A DNA stretch of 42,494 nt from Candidatus Stahliibacteriota bacterium (GCA_004375895.1 SOJW01000074.1:1-42494); one strand, 5' to 3'; shown: positions 23,041-30,314, counted from the stretch's first letter. Program-made: numbers and translations. Notes: generated by a model not told the origin, from the sequence alone.

Positions 23041-24047
23041 TGGGTACGATAGTTCTTGTTGCCCTGGCTTCTCTGGGGGGATTGGGATTGATTCTCGTAG
23101 TGATACTCGTTTTTGCCCACCTAAAGCTTGGGGTTAAGCCGAATCCTTTGGAGGAAAGCATCCGTGCGATTCTTCCCGCTGCCAACTGCGGCGCATGCGG
23201 TTATCCGGGTTGCGAGGCGTTTGCCGCTGCCATTGCCAAGGGAGATGCTCCTCCTGATGCCTGTCCTGTGGGCGGACCATCCCTTGCAGAACAGATCGGT
23301 GAGATAATGGGCGTGGAGGTGGTGGGTGGCGAGCACAAGGTGGCGTTTCTCTTATGTCAGGGCGGAAATGACATCGTGGCAGAGTCAGCCGACTACCAGG
23401 GCATCCGCACCTGCCGTGCAGCTAACCTGATCACCGGCGGAACCAAGGCCTGCCAATACGGGTGTCTGGGATACGGCGACTGCACCGAGGTATGTCCGTT
23501 CGACGCCATCCCCATGGGATCCAATGGCTTGCCTATAGTTGACCGCTCCAAATGCACGGGCTGCGGAATCTGCGTGCAGGTTTGTCCGAAGGACGTGCTG
23601 AGGCTCATACCGATCTCAAAAGAGGTCTACCTGTCCTGCAACTCGCTTGAGCGGGGCAAGGCGGTGCGCGGTGTGTGCAAGATGGGCTGCCATGCCTGCT
23701 CGATCTGCGTGAAGATGTGCCCCTATGACGCGCTCCAGATGGTTGATAATCTGCCGAAGATGGACCTCGATAAGTGCACCGACTGCGGCATCTGCTATGC
23801 CAAGTGCCCGGTAAAGAGCTGTTTCGTGGACTATGCCGCCCCGCGTCCCGAGGCGGAGATAGAGATTTCGAGATGCGAGGGTAATCACAAGTGCTTCGAG
23901 GTCTGCAAGTTCAAGGCCATCGAGGGTGAGCCCGGCGAGTTGCACAAGATTATACCTGATAAGTGCGTGGGCTGCGGCGAGTGCGTAAAGGCCTGTCCTA
24001 CCGGTGCTTGCACTCAGCCGGCGAAGGTAAAAGCCCCGGTCGCATAA
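23040..24047 (+). CDS. rnfB: Rnf complex subunit RnfB, multi-cluster ferredoxin
   Basis: Electron-entry subunit. Residues 1-28 are a membrane anchor. The Fe-S domain NCGACGYPGCEAF with a later DACP Cys follows at about 49-80. Then come several ferredoxin-type clusters: CLGYGDCTEVCP, CTGCGICVQVCP, CHACSICVKMCP, CTDCGICYAKCP, CEGNHKCFEVC (degenerate) and CVGCGECVKACP. At 335 aa it is much longer than E. coli RsxB and matches the long RnfB of anaerobes. The ATG at 23040 overlaps the rnfA TGA. RnfC, RnfD and RnfG are not in this window. Confidence 0.94.
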   Translation: MGTIVLVALASLGGLGLILVVILVFAHLKLGVKPNPLEESIRAILPAANCGACGYPGCEAFAAAIAKGDAPPDACPVGGPSLAEQIGEIMGVEVVGGEHKVAFLLCQGGNDIVAESADYQGIRTCRAANLITGGTKACQYGCLGYGDCTEVCPFDAIPMGSNGLPIVDRSKCTGCGICVQVCPKDVLRLIPISKEVYLSCNSLERGKAVRGVCKMGCHACSICVKMCPYDALQMVDNLPKMDLDKCTDCGICYAKCPVKSCFVDYAAPRPEAEIEISRCEGNHKCFEVCKFKAIEGEPGELHKIIPDKCVGCGECVKACPTGACTQPAKVKAPVA

Positions 24048-24107
24048 TACAATCACCCCTTGAAAGAGCGCTTGAACCCTGTCTGCTGAGGCAATTTCGT
24101 GGGCTGA

Positions 24108-24243
24108 AAAAGCTGGTCAAAAGCTGGACAAAAGCTCCCCAAAAGATGGACAAAAGCTGGACATACTCTTGAAGATTATCTTGGACAAAAGCTGGTCAAA
24201 AGATAGACTAAAGTTGGCCAAAAAATGGACAGAAGTTGGACAG
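24108..24243 (+). repeat. 11-bp tandem repeat array (AAAGCTGGACA)
   Basis: About eleven degenerate units of AAAGCTGGACA, with one interruption of 18 nt near 24164-24181. The period is close to one helical turn. Not in any coding frame. A four-unit reverse copy is at 15126-15169. It fills most of the gap between rnfB and the next gene. Confidence 0.85.
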
Positions 24244-24283
24244 AGTGTATCGCCAACTCTCCAGTCCGCGGGATAATCTGATT

Positions 24284-25930
24284 TTAATACATGCGATCGT
24301 TAATTCCGTATATTTGCCACATCCCCTTAGTGTCATCCGTAGGTGAGGTCAAGTCGATCTTGTAAATCTTGAACATACAATCTTCATGCCGTAGAATGCC
24401 TCCTACCGTGTATTCAATCTCCACTTTAACCGCCTGCGTATATTGTATCAGCGTGCTGTGGGGCGGTAAATCCTCTACCTTCATGTATCCCAAACTCCAG
24501 GTCAGGTAACCGTTTTCACCGTAGGGATATCTACCCAACAAGTTACTCGTCAGTTCATTAAACTTTTTGGTTATCTCAGGGTGTAGTGGTTGGCTGTAAG
24601 TTTCTAAAGGGACTAGTATATTTTTGTCGGCAGTAAATAACGGAGATCCATAAAAGTAATCGCCAGCAAGATTTAGTCCGTAGACGGGTTCTATCCAGAT
24701 TTCCATTGGCTGGTTGTCACGTATGAATTCAATCTTGACACTATCTTGTAAATTTCCCCCATATCCCCATGTATTCTCAAAACCTTCATAAAAGTCAGAG
24801 GGGGTGTGAGTTTCAACGCCGTTGCACCTACGGATTAGGTCTCTTATGTAAAAGCCATTCTCACAGGCTATGCTGTAAACAGTCATAACTTTAAGGTAAA
24901 GACCCCACTCGTATTTTTCTTTTGCATCCAGCAGAGGGGTGCGACGAACCAAAGGGTTTGCATCAACCAGCTTTTCGTATACAGCTATCATATCGTCCAT
25001 ATCCCACTTAGTTACGAACATTGGATAAACGTTAACTATCTTCCATCTTACTATCGGGTAAGGAACCAAATTCAAATTGCCATAGTTGAGTAAACATTGA
25101 CCGCTGAATGTCGGGTATTCGCTTTCCAGATCGGTTAGGAGGTCTTTAACAAGTTTGATGGCAGCGTTTCGTTCTTTAGAGTGATCTCTCTCTATTACAG
25201 TAAGCTCCGTAAATTTCTCTACTTCCGGCAATTCCACCGGCTCTTCCTCATTTATGCTTGGTGATACCTCGTAGAAACAACCGAAAGACTCATTGCTTTG
25301 TATCAGGGAGTCCCTGGGCCCTTGGTATAGTTCTCTCCAATCCGTTTTCTCTTTTTCAGGAGAGGTATGAGTTAATTTGGCAAGAAGTTTATCCATTGAA
25401 TCTGCCTTGACACCCTTGAAATAGGTTAAGCCTATGCTTGCCGTAAACGAAGTGGGGTGTGTTTCGCCACGCACAGCGATAACATGTTCAAATTTCCCAT
25501 TTGTAGGGATTTTCAACAACGGATACTCAACACCAAGCCCTAAAGACAGACCCATATCGTCAAGCAAAGCCAAGCTGGAGCTGTAAGATGCGAATCCAAT
25601 CACAGGGGGTACCCCATTAAAATCCTTATCCATCAAGATAGCCAGGCAAAGATCAACGTAAAACTTGCTTATAGAAAACTTTGTTCCTAGAGATATCCGA
25701 TGATAGGGAGTCCCCACAATCCCTTGGTTGAATAAAGAATAACCAAGGTATGCTGGTCCAAAACCAATATAGGCTGTTTTATCATTACCAATCACTGTAC
25801 CGGTGCTGTCGTTTAACAAGCTGAACCCTTGTAATCGTGCTCCGTAAACCGTGTTTAATTCAAGCCCATGTACCTTAGTGTAAGTGATGCATATTAGTAA
25901 TATGGAGATAGTGCTCAAGGTTTTCTTCAT
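24284..25930 (-). CDS. Large secreted protein of unknown function
   Basis: 548 aa, not recognised. Signal peptide MKKTLSTISILLICITYTKVHG. Residues 25-190 show glycine- and aromatic-rich alternating strands (AYIGFGPAYLGYSLF, YHRISLGTKFS, GLSLGLGVEYPLL), suggesting a barrel or beta-sandwich. The middle (about 195-290) is charged and helical, and the C-terminal part (300-548) is a mixed fold with Trp and Tyr. Base composition is clearly more AT-rich than the Rnf or V-ATPase genes. It has its own promoter and a GGAGG 5-6 nt before the ATG. Candidate lineage-specific envelope protein. Confidence 0.7.
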   Translation of the reverse strand: MKKTLSTISILLICITYTKVHGLELNTVYGARLQGFSLLNDSTGTVIGNDKTAYIGFGPAYLGYSLFNQGIVGTPYHRISLGTKFSISKFYVDLCLAILMDKDFNGVPPVIGFASYSSSLALLDDMGLSLGLGVEYPLLKIPTNGKFEHVIAVRGETHPTSFTASIGLTYFKGVKADSMDKLLAKLTHTSPEKEKTDWRELYQGPRDSLIQSNESFGCFYEVSPSINEEEPVELPEVEKFTELTVIERDHSKERNAAIKLVKDLLTDLESEYPTFSGQCLLNYGNLNLVPYPIVRWKIVNVYPMFVTKWDMDDMIAVYEKLVDANPLVRRTPLLDAKEKYEWGLYLKVMTVYSIACENGFYIRDLIRRCNGVETHTPSDFYEGFENTWGYGGNLQDSVKIEFIRDNQPMEIWIEPVYGLNLAGDYFYGSPLFTADKNILVPLETYSQPLHPEITKKFNELTSNLLGRYPYGENGYLTWSLGYMKVEDLPPHSTLIQYTQAVKVEIEYTVGGILRHEDCMFKIYKIDLTSPTDDTKGMWQIYGINDRMY

Positions 25931-25973
25931 CTGTCACCTCCAAAAAATTCTGTTTACTCAAATTGTTATGGAT

Positions 25974-26001
25974 AGTATACCGCACATAAAAATTTTGTCA
26001 A
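25974..26001 (-). promoter_or_regulatory. Promoter of the 548-aa secreted protein gene
   Basis: TTGACA (25996-26001) and TATACT (25974-25979), 16-bp spacer, minus strand. Confidence 0.8.
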
Positions 26002-26327
26002 GCGGGATAATCTTTACAAAACAGGCTGGAAGGCCTATCCCACATGGTTACCTTTTTTCCTTGAGACCAACAGTATGGAGTGCAATGACCCTGCCATTGC
26101 GGCAACAACGCGGTTGTTCATTCCAAATTGAGCACGGGGAGGTTCGCAGATACACCCCTCCCTTGACGGGAGGGGGTAGGGGGAGGGTGATTCCCTCACC
26201 TTAATCCTCTCCCAGGGGGAGAGGCCCCCCCTCCCATTGTGACGAAGTGCCCCAGCCTGCACCCCTATCGGGTGTCGGGTAGAGGGCAGGGGTGAGGGTG
26301 TTCTACATTCCGTCAGCGCGGAAACCC
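26002..26327. repeat. Intergenic C/G-tract palindromic repeats
   Basis: Contains CCCCTCCCTTGACGGGAGGGGG near 26155-26187 and CTCTCCCAGGGGGAGAG near 26203-26224, members of the palindromic family also seen at 21.3 kb and 38.3-38.7 kb. Long frames crossing it are repeat translations, not genes. Confidence 0.7.
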
Positions 26328-26355
26328 TTGACATGCGTTATCCCCCATGTATAGT
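26328..26355 (+). promoter_or_regulatory. Promoter of the hicAB locus
   Basis: TTGACA (26328-26333) and TATAGT (26350-26355), 16-bp spacer, 16 nt before the hicA start. Confidence 0.75.
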
Positions 26356-26371
26356 TCTCTATTGAAGGTTC

Positions 26372-26563
26372 ATGAGGTTATTTAAGGTGATAGAGGCCGA
26401 CGGCTGGTATCTGGTTGCAACGAAAGGCAGCCATCGATAGTATAAACATCCTGCCAAGCGTGGGCGGGTGACCATTGCGGGTCATCCCAATCATGATCTA
26501 GCCGCAGGTACTCTAGATAGTGTCCTCAAGCAGGCACAGTTAAAGAAAAAGGAAAGGAGGTAA
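26372..26563 (+). pseudogene. hicA: HicA mRNA interferase toxin with in-frame amber stop
   Basis: Translation gives MRLFKVIEADGWYLVATKGSHR, a TAG at 26438-26440, then YKHPAKRGRVTIAGHPNHDLAAGTLDSVLKQAQL. This is the complete HicA fold, including the catalytic GSH motif (His21). The stop sits where HicA proteins usually carry Gln (GSHRQYKHP), so one C-to-T change (CAG to TAG) explains it. TAG is used as an ordinary stop elsewhere here (etfA, DUF4438), so read-through is not expected. A GAAGG lies upstream of the ATG. Two bases separate the frame from hicB. Confidence 0.85.
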
Positions 26564-26565
26564 GC

Positions 26566-26778
26566 ATGCACCGTTTCCTTATTGTTATCGAAAAGGCTGA
26601 CGGTAACTACTCGGCGTATTCGCCTGACTTGCCAGGTTGTGTGGCAACCGGCCAGACTCGTGAGGAGCTTGAGCATAACATGTATGAGGCAATAGAGCTT
26701 CACATCCAGGGGCTTCAAGAGGATAATCTGCCGGTTCCCGAACCTCACGCGGTCGCCGAATACATTGTAATCAAGTAA
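26566..26778 (+). CDS. hicB: HicB-type antitoxin (short form)
   Basis: 70 aa: HRFLIVIEKADGNYSAYSPDLPGCVATGQTREELEHNMYEAIELHI, the degenerate RNase-H-like fold of HicB that occludes HicA. The C-terminal DNA-binding domain of longer HicB proteins is missing, so autorepression is doubtful. AAAGGAGG upstream, inside the end of hicA. It is intact although its toxin is disrupted, so it may be a relic or serve against a HicA encoded elsewhere. Confidence 0.9.
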   Translation: MHRFLIVIEKADGNYSAYSPDLPGCVATGQTREELEHNMYEAIELHIQGLQEDNLPVPEPHAVAEYIVIK

Positions 26779-26798
26779 GTAACTCCCGAAAGAAATTG

Positions 26799-26830
26799 AA
26801 GCCGCCGCAAGGCGGCTTTTACCTTTTTTC
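26799..26830 (+). terminator. Terminator of the hicAB locus
   Basis: 8-bp stem AAGCCGCC / GGCGGCTT with GCAA loop (26799-26818), followed by TTACCTTTTTT. Confidence 0.9.
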
Positions 26831-27176
26831 GTTAATGTGGCACAGGCTCTCCAGCCTGTGCGATTATTTTACAGAACAGTCTGTTCTACATTCCGTCATC
26901 GCGAGCAAGGTTCTCTATTCCTTTCTGTCATTGCGAGGGACGAAGCCCTGAAGCACACGAAGTGATGACGCTTGCGGAATTCCGAAGGACGACGTTAACG
27001 GAGTAATCTCTGATTTGCGATCTTTTCTCAGAAGGAGAAAAGGAGCATTGAATGTAGTGCGAGTCTCAGCGTGCCCCTTGGGATACAAGGTATCCCATAG
27101 GGTATTAAACCGGCTTGAATAATTCACCGTGCGGGCCGACCTTCAGGTCGGCCCCTACGACTTACTCGCGTTGTGC
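26831..27176. other. Intergenic repeats before the HsdR_N-like gene
   Basis: No gene is supported. It contains a GTCATTGCGAGGGACGAAGC repeat near 26927, a degenerate CCGAAGGACGACG...ACGGAGTAATCT unit near 26981-27010, and the palindrome GGGCCGACCTTCAGGTCGGCCC at about 27134-27155. Confidence 0.6.
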
Positions 27177-27204
27177 TTGACAAAGGATAGAAGATGTGTA
27201 TATT
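27177..27204 (+). promoter_or_regulatory. Promoter of the HsdR_N-like gene
   Basis: TTGACA (27177-27182) and TATATT (27199-27204), 16-bp spacer, then AAGGAGG before the ATG at 27224. Confidence 0.8.
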
Positions 27205-27223
27205 AATGGCCTAAGGAGGAGTA

Positions 27224-28015
27224 ATGGTAAAGGTAAAACCTTCGAAAGAACAGCGAAAAGCCATCCGTGATGCCCGAAAAATAATACAAGAGGTCTTTGA
27301 GATGGATGGCAATGAGGCTGAGACTCGGAGAAGGGTTGAGCGAATATTCGGGTCGGTCATGGGTTACGATGTTCTCAAACATCTTTCGCGTGAACGTGCT
27401 GTACAAGGAGCTGGTGAAGTCGAACATGTTGATTTTACCATGCAGCTTGAACCAGGTCCGGATGTCCAACCAATAATGATGGTTGAGCTTAAAAGGGTTG
27501 GAATTGAATTAGCCAAGAAGCATTTGAAACAAGTAACTTCCTATGCAATCGATGCGGGATGCGAGTGGATTCTACTCACCAATGGACGTGAATGGAAGGT
27601 GTATCACGTGGAATTTGATCAACCCCCTAAGGTGGAGATGTTAGATGCTTGGAACTTGTTGGAAGACAAAACTGATGAATTGGTTGGTAAATTCGAAATC
27701 CTTAGCTATAGGTCAATCAAACGAGGCGGTCTGAGTAAAATTTGGACACGAGTAAAAGTACTTGCGCCAGATACATTGTTAGCAGCGATAGTTACGGAAG
27801 ATAGCCTCAGAACCATAAGACGTAATCTACGTAAAGATACCGGAATCCTCGTGAATGACGAGGAGGCTTATAGAGGCATTAGCAGACTGTTAAATGAAGC
27901 GGCAGCAAAGGCAATGAGCAGTATTAAAGTACCTCAGCGTGTTAAGCGTACAAGAAAAGCCAAGACCGACAAGGAAGAACCTACTTCTGAACAAGAGGGA
28001 ACTTTTCCCGAATAG
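27224..28015 (+). CDS. Orphan PD-(D/E)XK nuclease, HsdR N-terminal-like
   Basis: 263 aa. Residues about 30-135 resemble the N-terminal nuclease domain of type I restriction R subunits: ETRRRVERIFGSVMGYDVL, the Asp of EHVDFTMQ (Asp70), the ELK of MVELKRVG (Glu88, Lys90), a Gln-Tyr pair in KQVTSYAIDAGCEW and ILLTNGREWKVYHV. No helicase domain, methylase or specificity subunit is present. The C-terminal 100 residues are helical and end in a basic, then acidic tail (RVKRTRKAKTDKEE). Probably a stand-alone DNA-cleaving or DNA-binding protein, perhaps modification-dependent or defensive. AAGGAGGAG before the ATG; flanked by repeats. Confidence 0.8.
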   Translation: MVKVKPSKEQRKAIRDARKIIQEVFEMDGNEAETRRRVERIFGSVMGYDVLKHLSRERAVQGAGEVEHVDFTMQLEPGPDVQPIMMVELKRVGIELAKKHLKQVTSYAIDAGCEWILLTNGREWKVYHVEFDQPPKVEMLDAWNLLEDKTDELVGKFEILSYRSIKRGGLSKIWTRVKVLAPDTLLAAIVTEDSLRTIRRNLRKDTGILVNDEEAYRGISRLLNEAAAKAMSSIKVPQRVKRTRKAKTDKEEPTSEQEGTFPE

Positions 28016-28063
28016 CGCGAATGGGGTCCCCCCAAGGACGCGTAGCGCACGTGTGGGGTGGAT

Positions 28064-28609
28064 TTACTCCACCTCAAACCCGTGCAGGTAGCGGACAAGA
28101 AGGGTTTTGCCGTCGGCGTCATAAATCTCGGAACGTATCACGACCAGCTTGTGGTTAGCCGCACCTTTGACCTTCAGCGTCTTTTCCTGGCCTGGCTTGA
28201 GGGTGTATGTTCCAAGCCTCTTCCAGTCTCCCTCGGCAACCTGGGGCGCGTCGAAATTGTGATCCTCAATCAACTCATCAAGCAGCAGGCAGGCGACCTT
28301 GACCTTTATCTTCGGCAGCCCCACCTTGGGCTTGCGCTTTGAAAAGATGTCCACCACCATCACGTCCAGCCGTTCTTCTGCTTTGGGATAGCGCATAATT
28401 AGCTTGAGTGCGCCTTTGAACTCGTCATCTTTGGGTATCACCCGTAAGCTGGGAGAGAGGTCAAGTTCCGGCGCTTGCTCACCTATCTCGATATTGAACG
28501 AGTAGCCCTCAACGCTCGTCCACGTGTTGACGACCACCGCTTCCTTTCCGCACGCGGCGGCGGCCAGCATCAGGACGGATATTAAAGCTACGGGAATTCT
28601 GGTTCTCAT
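28064..28609 (-). CDS. Lipoprotein of unknown function
   Basis: 181 aa from the ATG at 28609. The signal ends in LAAAACGKE (lipobox AAAC). The mature part is mostly beta-strand with charged loops (LRVIPKDDEFKGALKLIMRYPKAEERLDVMVVDIF, KHKLVVIRSEIYDADGKTL) and resembles a small immunoglobulin-like or FxLYD-like extracytoplasmic domain, but no family is recognised. The start is set by AAAGGAG that abuts the ATG at 28615 but lies 6 nt before the ATG at 28609; the predicted transcript start is near 28621. Convergent with the HsdR_N-like gene and divergent from the next gene. Confidence 0.75.
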   Translation of the reverse strand: MRTRIPVALISVLMLAAAACGKEAVVVNTWTSVEGYSFNIEIGEQAPELDLSPSLRVIPKDDEFKGALKLIMRYPKAEERLDVMVVDIFSKRKPKVGLPKIKVKVACLLLDELIEDHNFDAPQVAEGDWKRLGTYTLKPGQEKTLKVKGAANHKLVVIRSEIYDADGKTLLVRYLHGFEVE

Positions 28610-28627
28610 TCGCATCTCCTTTCCTTC

Positions 28628-28655
28628 AGAGTAGGCGTCGAGAGCTGTTTGTCAA
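28628..28655 (-). promoter_or_regulatory. Promoter of the 181-aa lipoprotein gene
   Basis: TTGACA (28650-28655) and TACTCT (28628-28633), 16-bp spacer, minus strand. Its -35 is nearly adjacent to that of the divergent promoter at 28657. Confidence 0.65.
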
Positions 28656-28656
28656 C

Positions 28657-28684
28657 TTGCAAAACGCGGAATTTTTGCTATCCT
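28657..28684 (+). promoter_or_regulatory. Promoter of the 180-aa membrane protein gene
   Basis: TTGCAA (28657-28662) and TATCCT (28679-28684), 16-bp spacer, followed by TGGAGGAAAG and the ATG at 28702. Confidence 0.6.
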
Positions 28685-28701
28685 CCACAAATGGAGGAAA
28701 G

Positions 28702-29244
28702 ATGTCAGAACCCGTAACACCCGTAACCCCCGTAACACCCGCAACCCGCAACACACTCGAATCGCCCACTGAAGGAACCCCAAAGCCGAAGGCAGGTGGG
28801 TGGTCGAAAGTACTGATAGGTGTACTGGCTCTTTTGATAGGCGTTATCGCCGGTGCAGCTGGATTCTATCTTATCGCCCTTACCCCGAGGGCGAATCTTG
28901 CCGAGCAGATCGAAGCCAAGACCGCAGAGATCGAAAGCTTTCAGGCGCAGCTTGATTCACTTAAGGTAACGATAGAGCAGACGAGCAAACTTTCCCCTGA
29001 GCACGAGGCGATTCTTACGGCACTTCTCGATACGGAGGAAGGGATACTGGACGAGATCATACCTCTCGGCACCGAGGTAGGAGGCAAATGGCAGGTTCAA
29101 TCGATGGACGACGTTTACTTCCTTGGAAACGACCTTTTATTCATCCGGATGGACGATGGGCATATCCTTGCGGCGGCGCTTTTGCGTATCCATGATGCCG
29201 CAAATCCCAGGAACTGGCGAGTCCTCTGGGCCGACTACGAATAG
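28702..29244 (+). CDS. Single-pass membrane protein with coiled coil, unknown function
   Basis: 180 aa. The N-terminus contains a PVTPVTPVTPATRN tract that is the in-frame translation of the CCCGTAACAC repeat. A membrane segment follows at about 38-60 (VLIGVLALLIGVIAGAAGFYLIAL), then a coiled coil (about 66-100, EQIEAKTAEIESFQAQLDSLKV). The C-terminal domain of about 70 residues ends LLRIHDAANPRNWRVLWADYE. The family is not recognised. Topology is probably N-in with the C-terminal domain outside the cytoplasm. The ATG at 28702 follows TGGAGGAAAG. Confidence 0.75.
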   Translation: MSEPVTPVTPVTPATRNTLESPTEGTPKPKAGGWSKVLIGVLALLIGVIAGAAGFYLIALTPRANLAEQIEAKTAEIESFQAQLDSLKVTIEQTSKLSPEHEAILTALLDTEEGILDEIIPLGTEVGGKWQVQSMDDVYFLGNDLLFIRMDDGHILAAALLRIHDAANPRNWRVLWADYE

Positions 29245-29265
29245 TTCGGCAAAGCCGAACTATTC
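29239..29265. other. 12-bp inverted repeat over the stop codon
   Basis: GAATAGTTCGGC and GCCGAACTATTC with loop AAA form a perfect 12-bp stem that includes the TAG stop of the preceding gene. No clear T-tract follows, so it is a weak terminator candidate or an mRNA-end stabiliser. Confidence 0.55.
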
Positions 29266-29328
29266 CAAAGGTTTTCTGCGTTTACACATGGAGCGCTGAA
29301 AATTTCACTAAAACAGTGAGATAGATTT

Positions 29329-29679
29329 ATGCTTGAAAAGGATACCCAGGATCGAAAGGGAGGGGGGCGTTTCATAGGGGAGAAGATCGAGGTCGTTACT
29401 TCGGAAGAAGAACCTGCTCCCCTCAGTTTTATCTGGCGGGGGAAGGAGTACAAGATCGAAGAGATAATAAAAAGCTGGCATGACCATGGGTTCTCGCCTG
29501 CCGCACCCAAGAAGCGCTCGTGGCTCCTGCGTCGTCACCGCAACGTTTACGTAGTCCAGACCGACGCCGGCGAGCGGTTCGAGATATACCTTGACCGAGG
29601 GGCTTCTCGCAGGGACTGGTATCTCTACAGGCAGTTATCACCCCCGAACGCGAAGCGTTCGCTTGGGGACCCCGATTAA
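29329..29679 (+). CDS. DUF6504-like protein
   Basis: 116 aa. I recognise the pattern of the DUF6504 family: GRFIGEKIEVVTSEE, PLSFIWRGKEYKIEEIIKSW, then WLLRRHRNVYVVQTDAGERFEIYLDRG and WYLYR. In other bacteria such proteins occur near DNA-repair polymerase genes, but no such neighbour is present here. Small cytoplasmic mixed fold. The upstream ribosome site is weak and the exact start is uncertain. The final residues (NAKRSLGDPD) read into a degenerate repeat and may not belong to the fold. Confidence 0.65.
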   Translation: MLEKDTQDRKGGGRFIGEKIEVVTSEEEPAPLSFIWRGKEYKIEEIIKSWHDHGFSPAAPKKRSWLLRRHRNVYVVQTDAGERFEIYLDRGASRRDWYLYRQLSPPNAKRSLGDPD

Positions 29680-29688
29680 GAAGCTGGT

Positions 29689-29805
29689 TTAACGCAAGAG
29701 CACAACCTTGCGGGAGATGGTTCCGGTTGCGCGTTCAAGTCTCACGAAGTAAAGACCCGAGGAGGTAGTTGCATCAGACCACTGGATGCGGTCCTGAGTT
29801 TTCAT
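29689..29805 (-). pseudogene. Orphan C-terminal sorting-tail remnant (T9SS/FlgD-Ig type)
   Basis: The minus strand reads MKTQDRIQWSDATTSSGLYF followed by VRLERATGTISRKVVLLR and a TAA at 29689. The GLYFVRLE...RKVVLL ending is the hallmark of C-terminal secretion or sorting domains found in the Bacteroidetes-Chlorobi-Fibrobacteres relatives and several candidate phyla. The frame is closed only about 13 codons upstream of GLYF-type sequence, so the body of the protein is lost. No ribosome site. A relic of a large secreted protein. Confidence 0.65.
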
Positions 29806-29842
29806 ATCCGTTGGCGTTCACGGAACCATGTTTTAACAAAGG

Positions 29843-29866
29843 AAGCGCCGGCTTATGCCGGCGCTT
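29843..29866 (-). terminator. Terminator of RRM gene copy 2
   Basis: 10-bp stem AAGCGCCGGC / GCCGGCGCTT with a 4-nt loop, 64 nt after the RRM2 stop; the minus strand continues into TTCCTTTGTT. Copy 1 has a different stem at the same relative position. Confidence 0.8.
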
Positions 29867-29930
29867 ACGAACTTTCTCTCGATCTCGATCAACTAACTAT
29901 CAAGAATGGCGAGAAAGGCATTTTGTTGGT

Positions 29931-30239
29931 TTACCAGCGGCTGCGGTTTCCGCCACCTCGATCGTAGCCGCCACGGTCGCCGCGATCGCCCCGCTCGCGC
30001 GGGGGACGGGCTTCTTCTACTCTAAGTTCACGGCCGTCGTGCTCTGTTCCATTAACGGCACTAATGGCCTTTTTTGCTTCCTCGTCATTCGGCATCTCCA
30101 CAAAGGCAAAACCGCGAGGCGCATTGGTGTAACGATCGGTTGGGACCGCTACCTTCGAGACTTCACCATGCTCGGCGAAGATCTCACGTACCTTCTCCTC
30201 GTTGTAAGAATGGGGAAGGTTTCCGATGAATAAACGCAT
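29931..30239 (-). CDS. RRM-domain glycine-rich RNA-binding protein (copy 2)
   Basis: 102 aa, about 90% identical to copy 1 through the RRM (RNP2 LFIGNL, RNP1 RGFAFVEM) but with a different Gly/Arg tail (RERGDRGDRGGYDRGGGNRSRW). The start is set by AAGGAG 8 nt before the ATG at 30239. Promoter, leader hairpin and about 60 bp of 3' flank are shared with copy 1, so this is a duplicated transcription unit. Two copies may differ in expression conditions, as in cyanobacterial Rbp families; that is inference. Confidence 0.93.
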   Translation of the reverse strand: MRLFIGNLPHSYNEEKVREIFAEHGEVSKVAVPTDRYTNAPRGFAFVEMPNDEEAKKAISAVNGTEHDGRELRVEEARPPRERGDRGDRGGYDRGGGNRSRW

Positions 30240-30255
30240 GTATTTTTCTCCTTGT

Positions 30256-30279
30256 CTGGCAGCCATCTTTGGCTACCAA
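30256..30279 (-). promoter_or_regulatory. 5'-leader hairpin of RRM gene copy 2
   Basis: Arms TTGGTAGCCA and TGGCTGCCAG pair over 10 bp with loop AAGA, starting at the predicted first transcribed base (about 30280) and ending 2 nt before the Shine-Dalgarno sequence. Compared with copy 1, one C-G pair has become G-C and one U-A pair A-U, so the structure and not the sequence is conserved. Confidence 0.7.
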
Positions 30280-30286
30280 CACTCTA

Positions 30287-30314
30287 ATTATAGTCATCTT
30301 ATGACGTATGTCAA
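30287..30314 (-). promoter_or_regulatory. Promoter of RRM gene copy 2
   Basis: Perfect TTGACA (30309-30314) and perfect TATAAT (30287-30292), 16-bp spacer, minus strand, as in copy 1. Confidence 0.85.

Noticed and set aside
24108-24243. CRISPR array after rnfB
   Set aside because: Period of 11 bp with no spacers; this is a simple tandem repeat.
26035-26334. 99-codon minus-strand frame
   Set aside because: It runs through C/G-tract palindromes and has biased Pro/Ser/Arg composition with no ribosome site.
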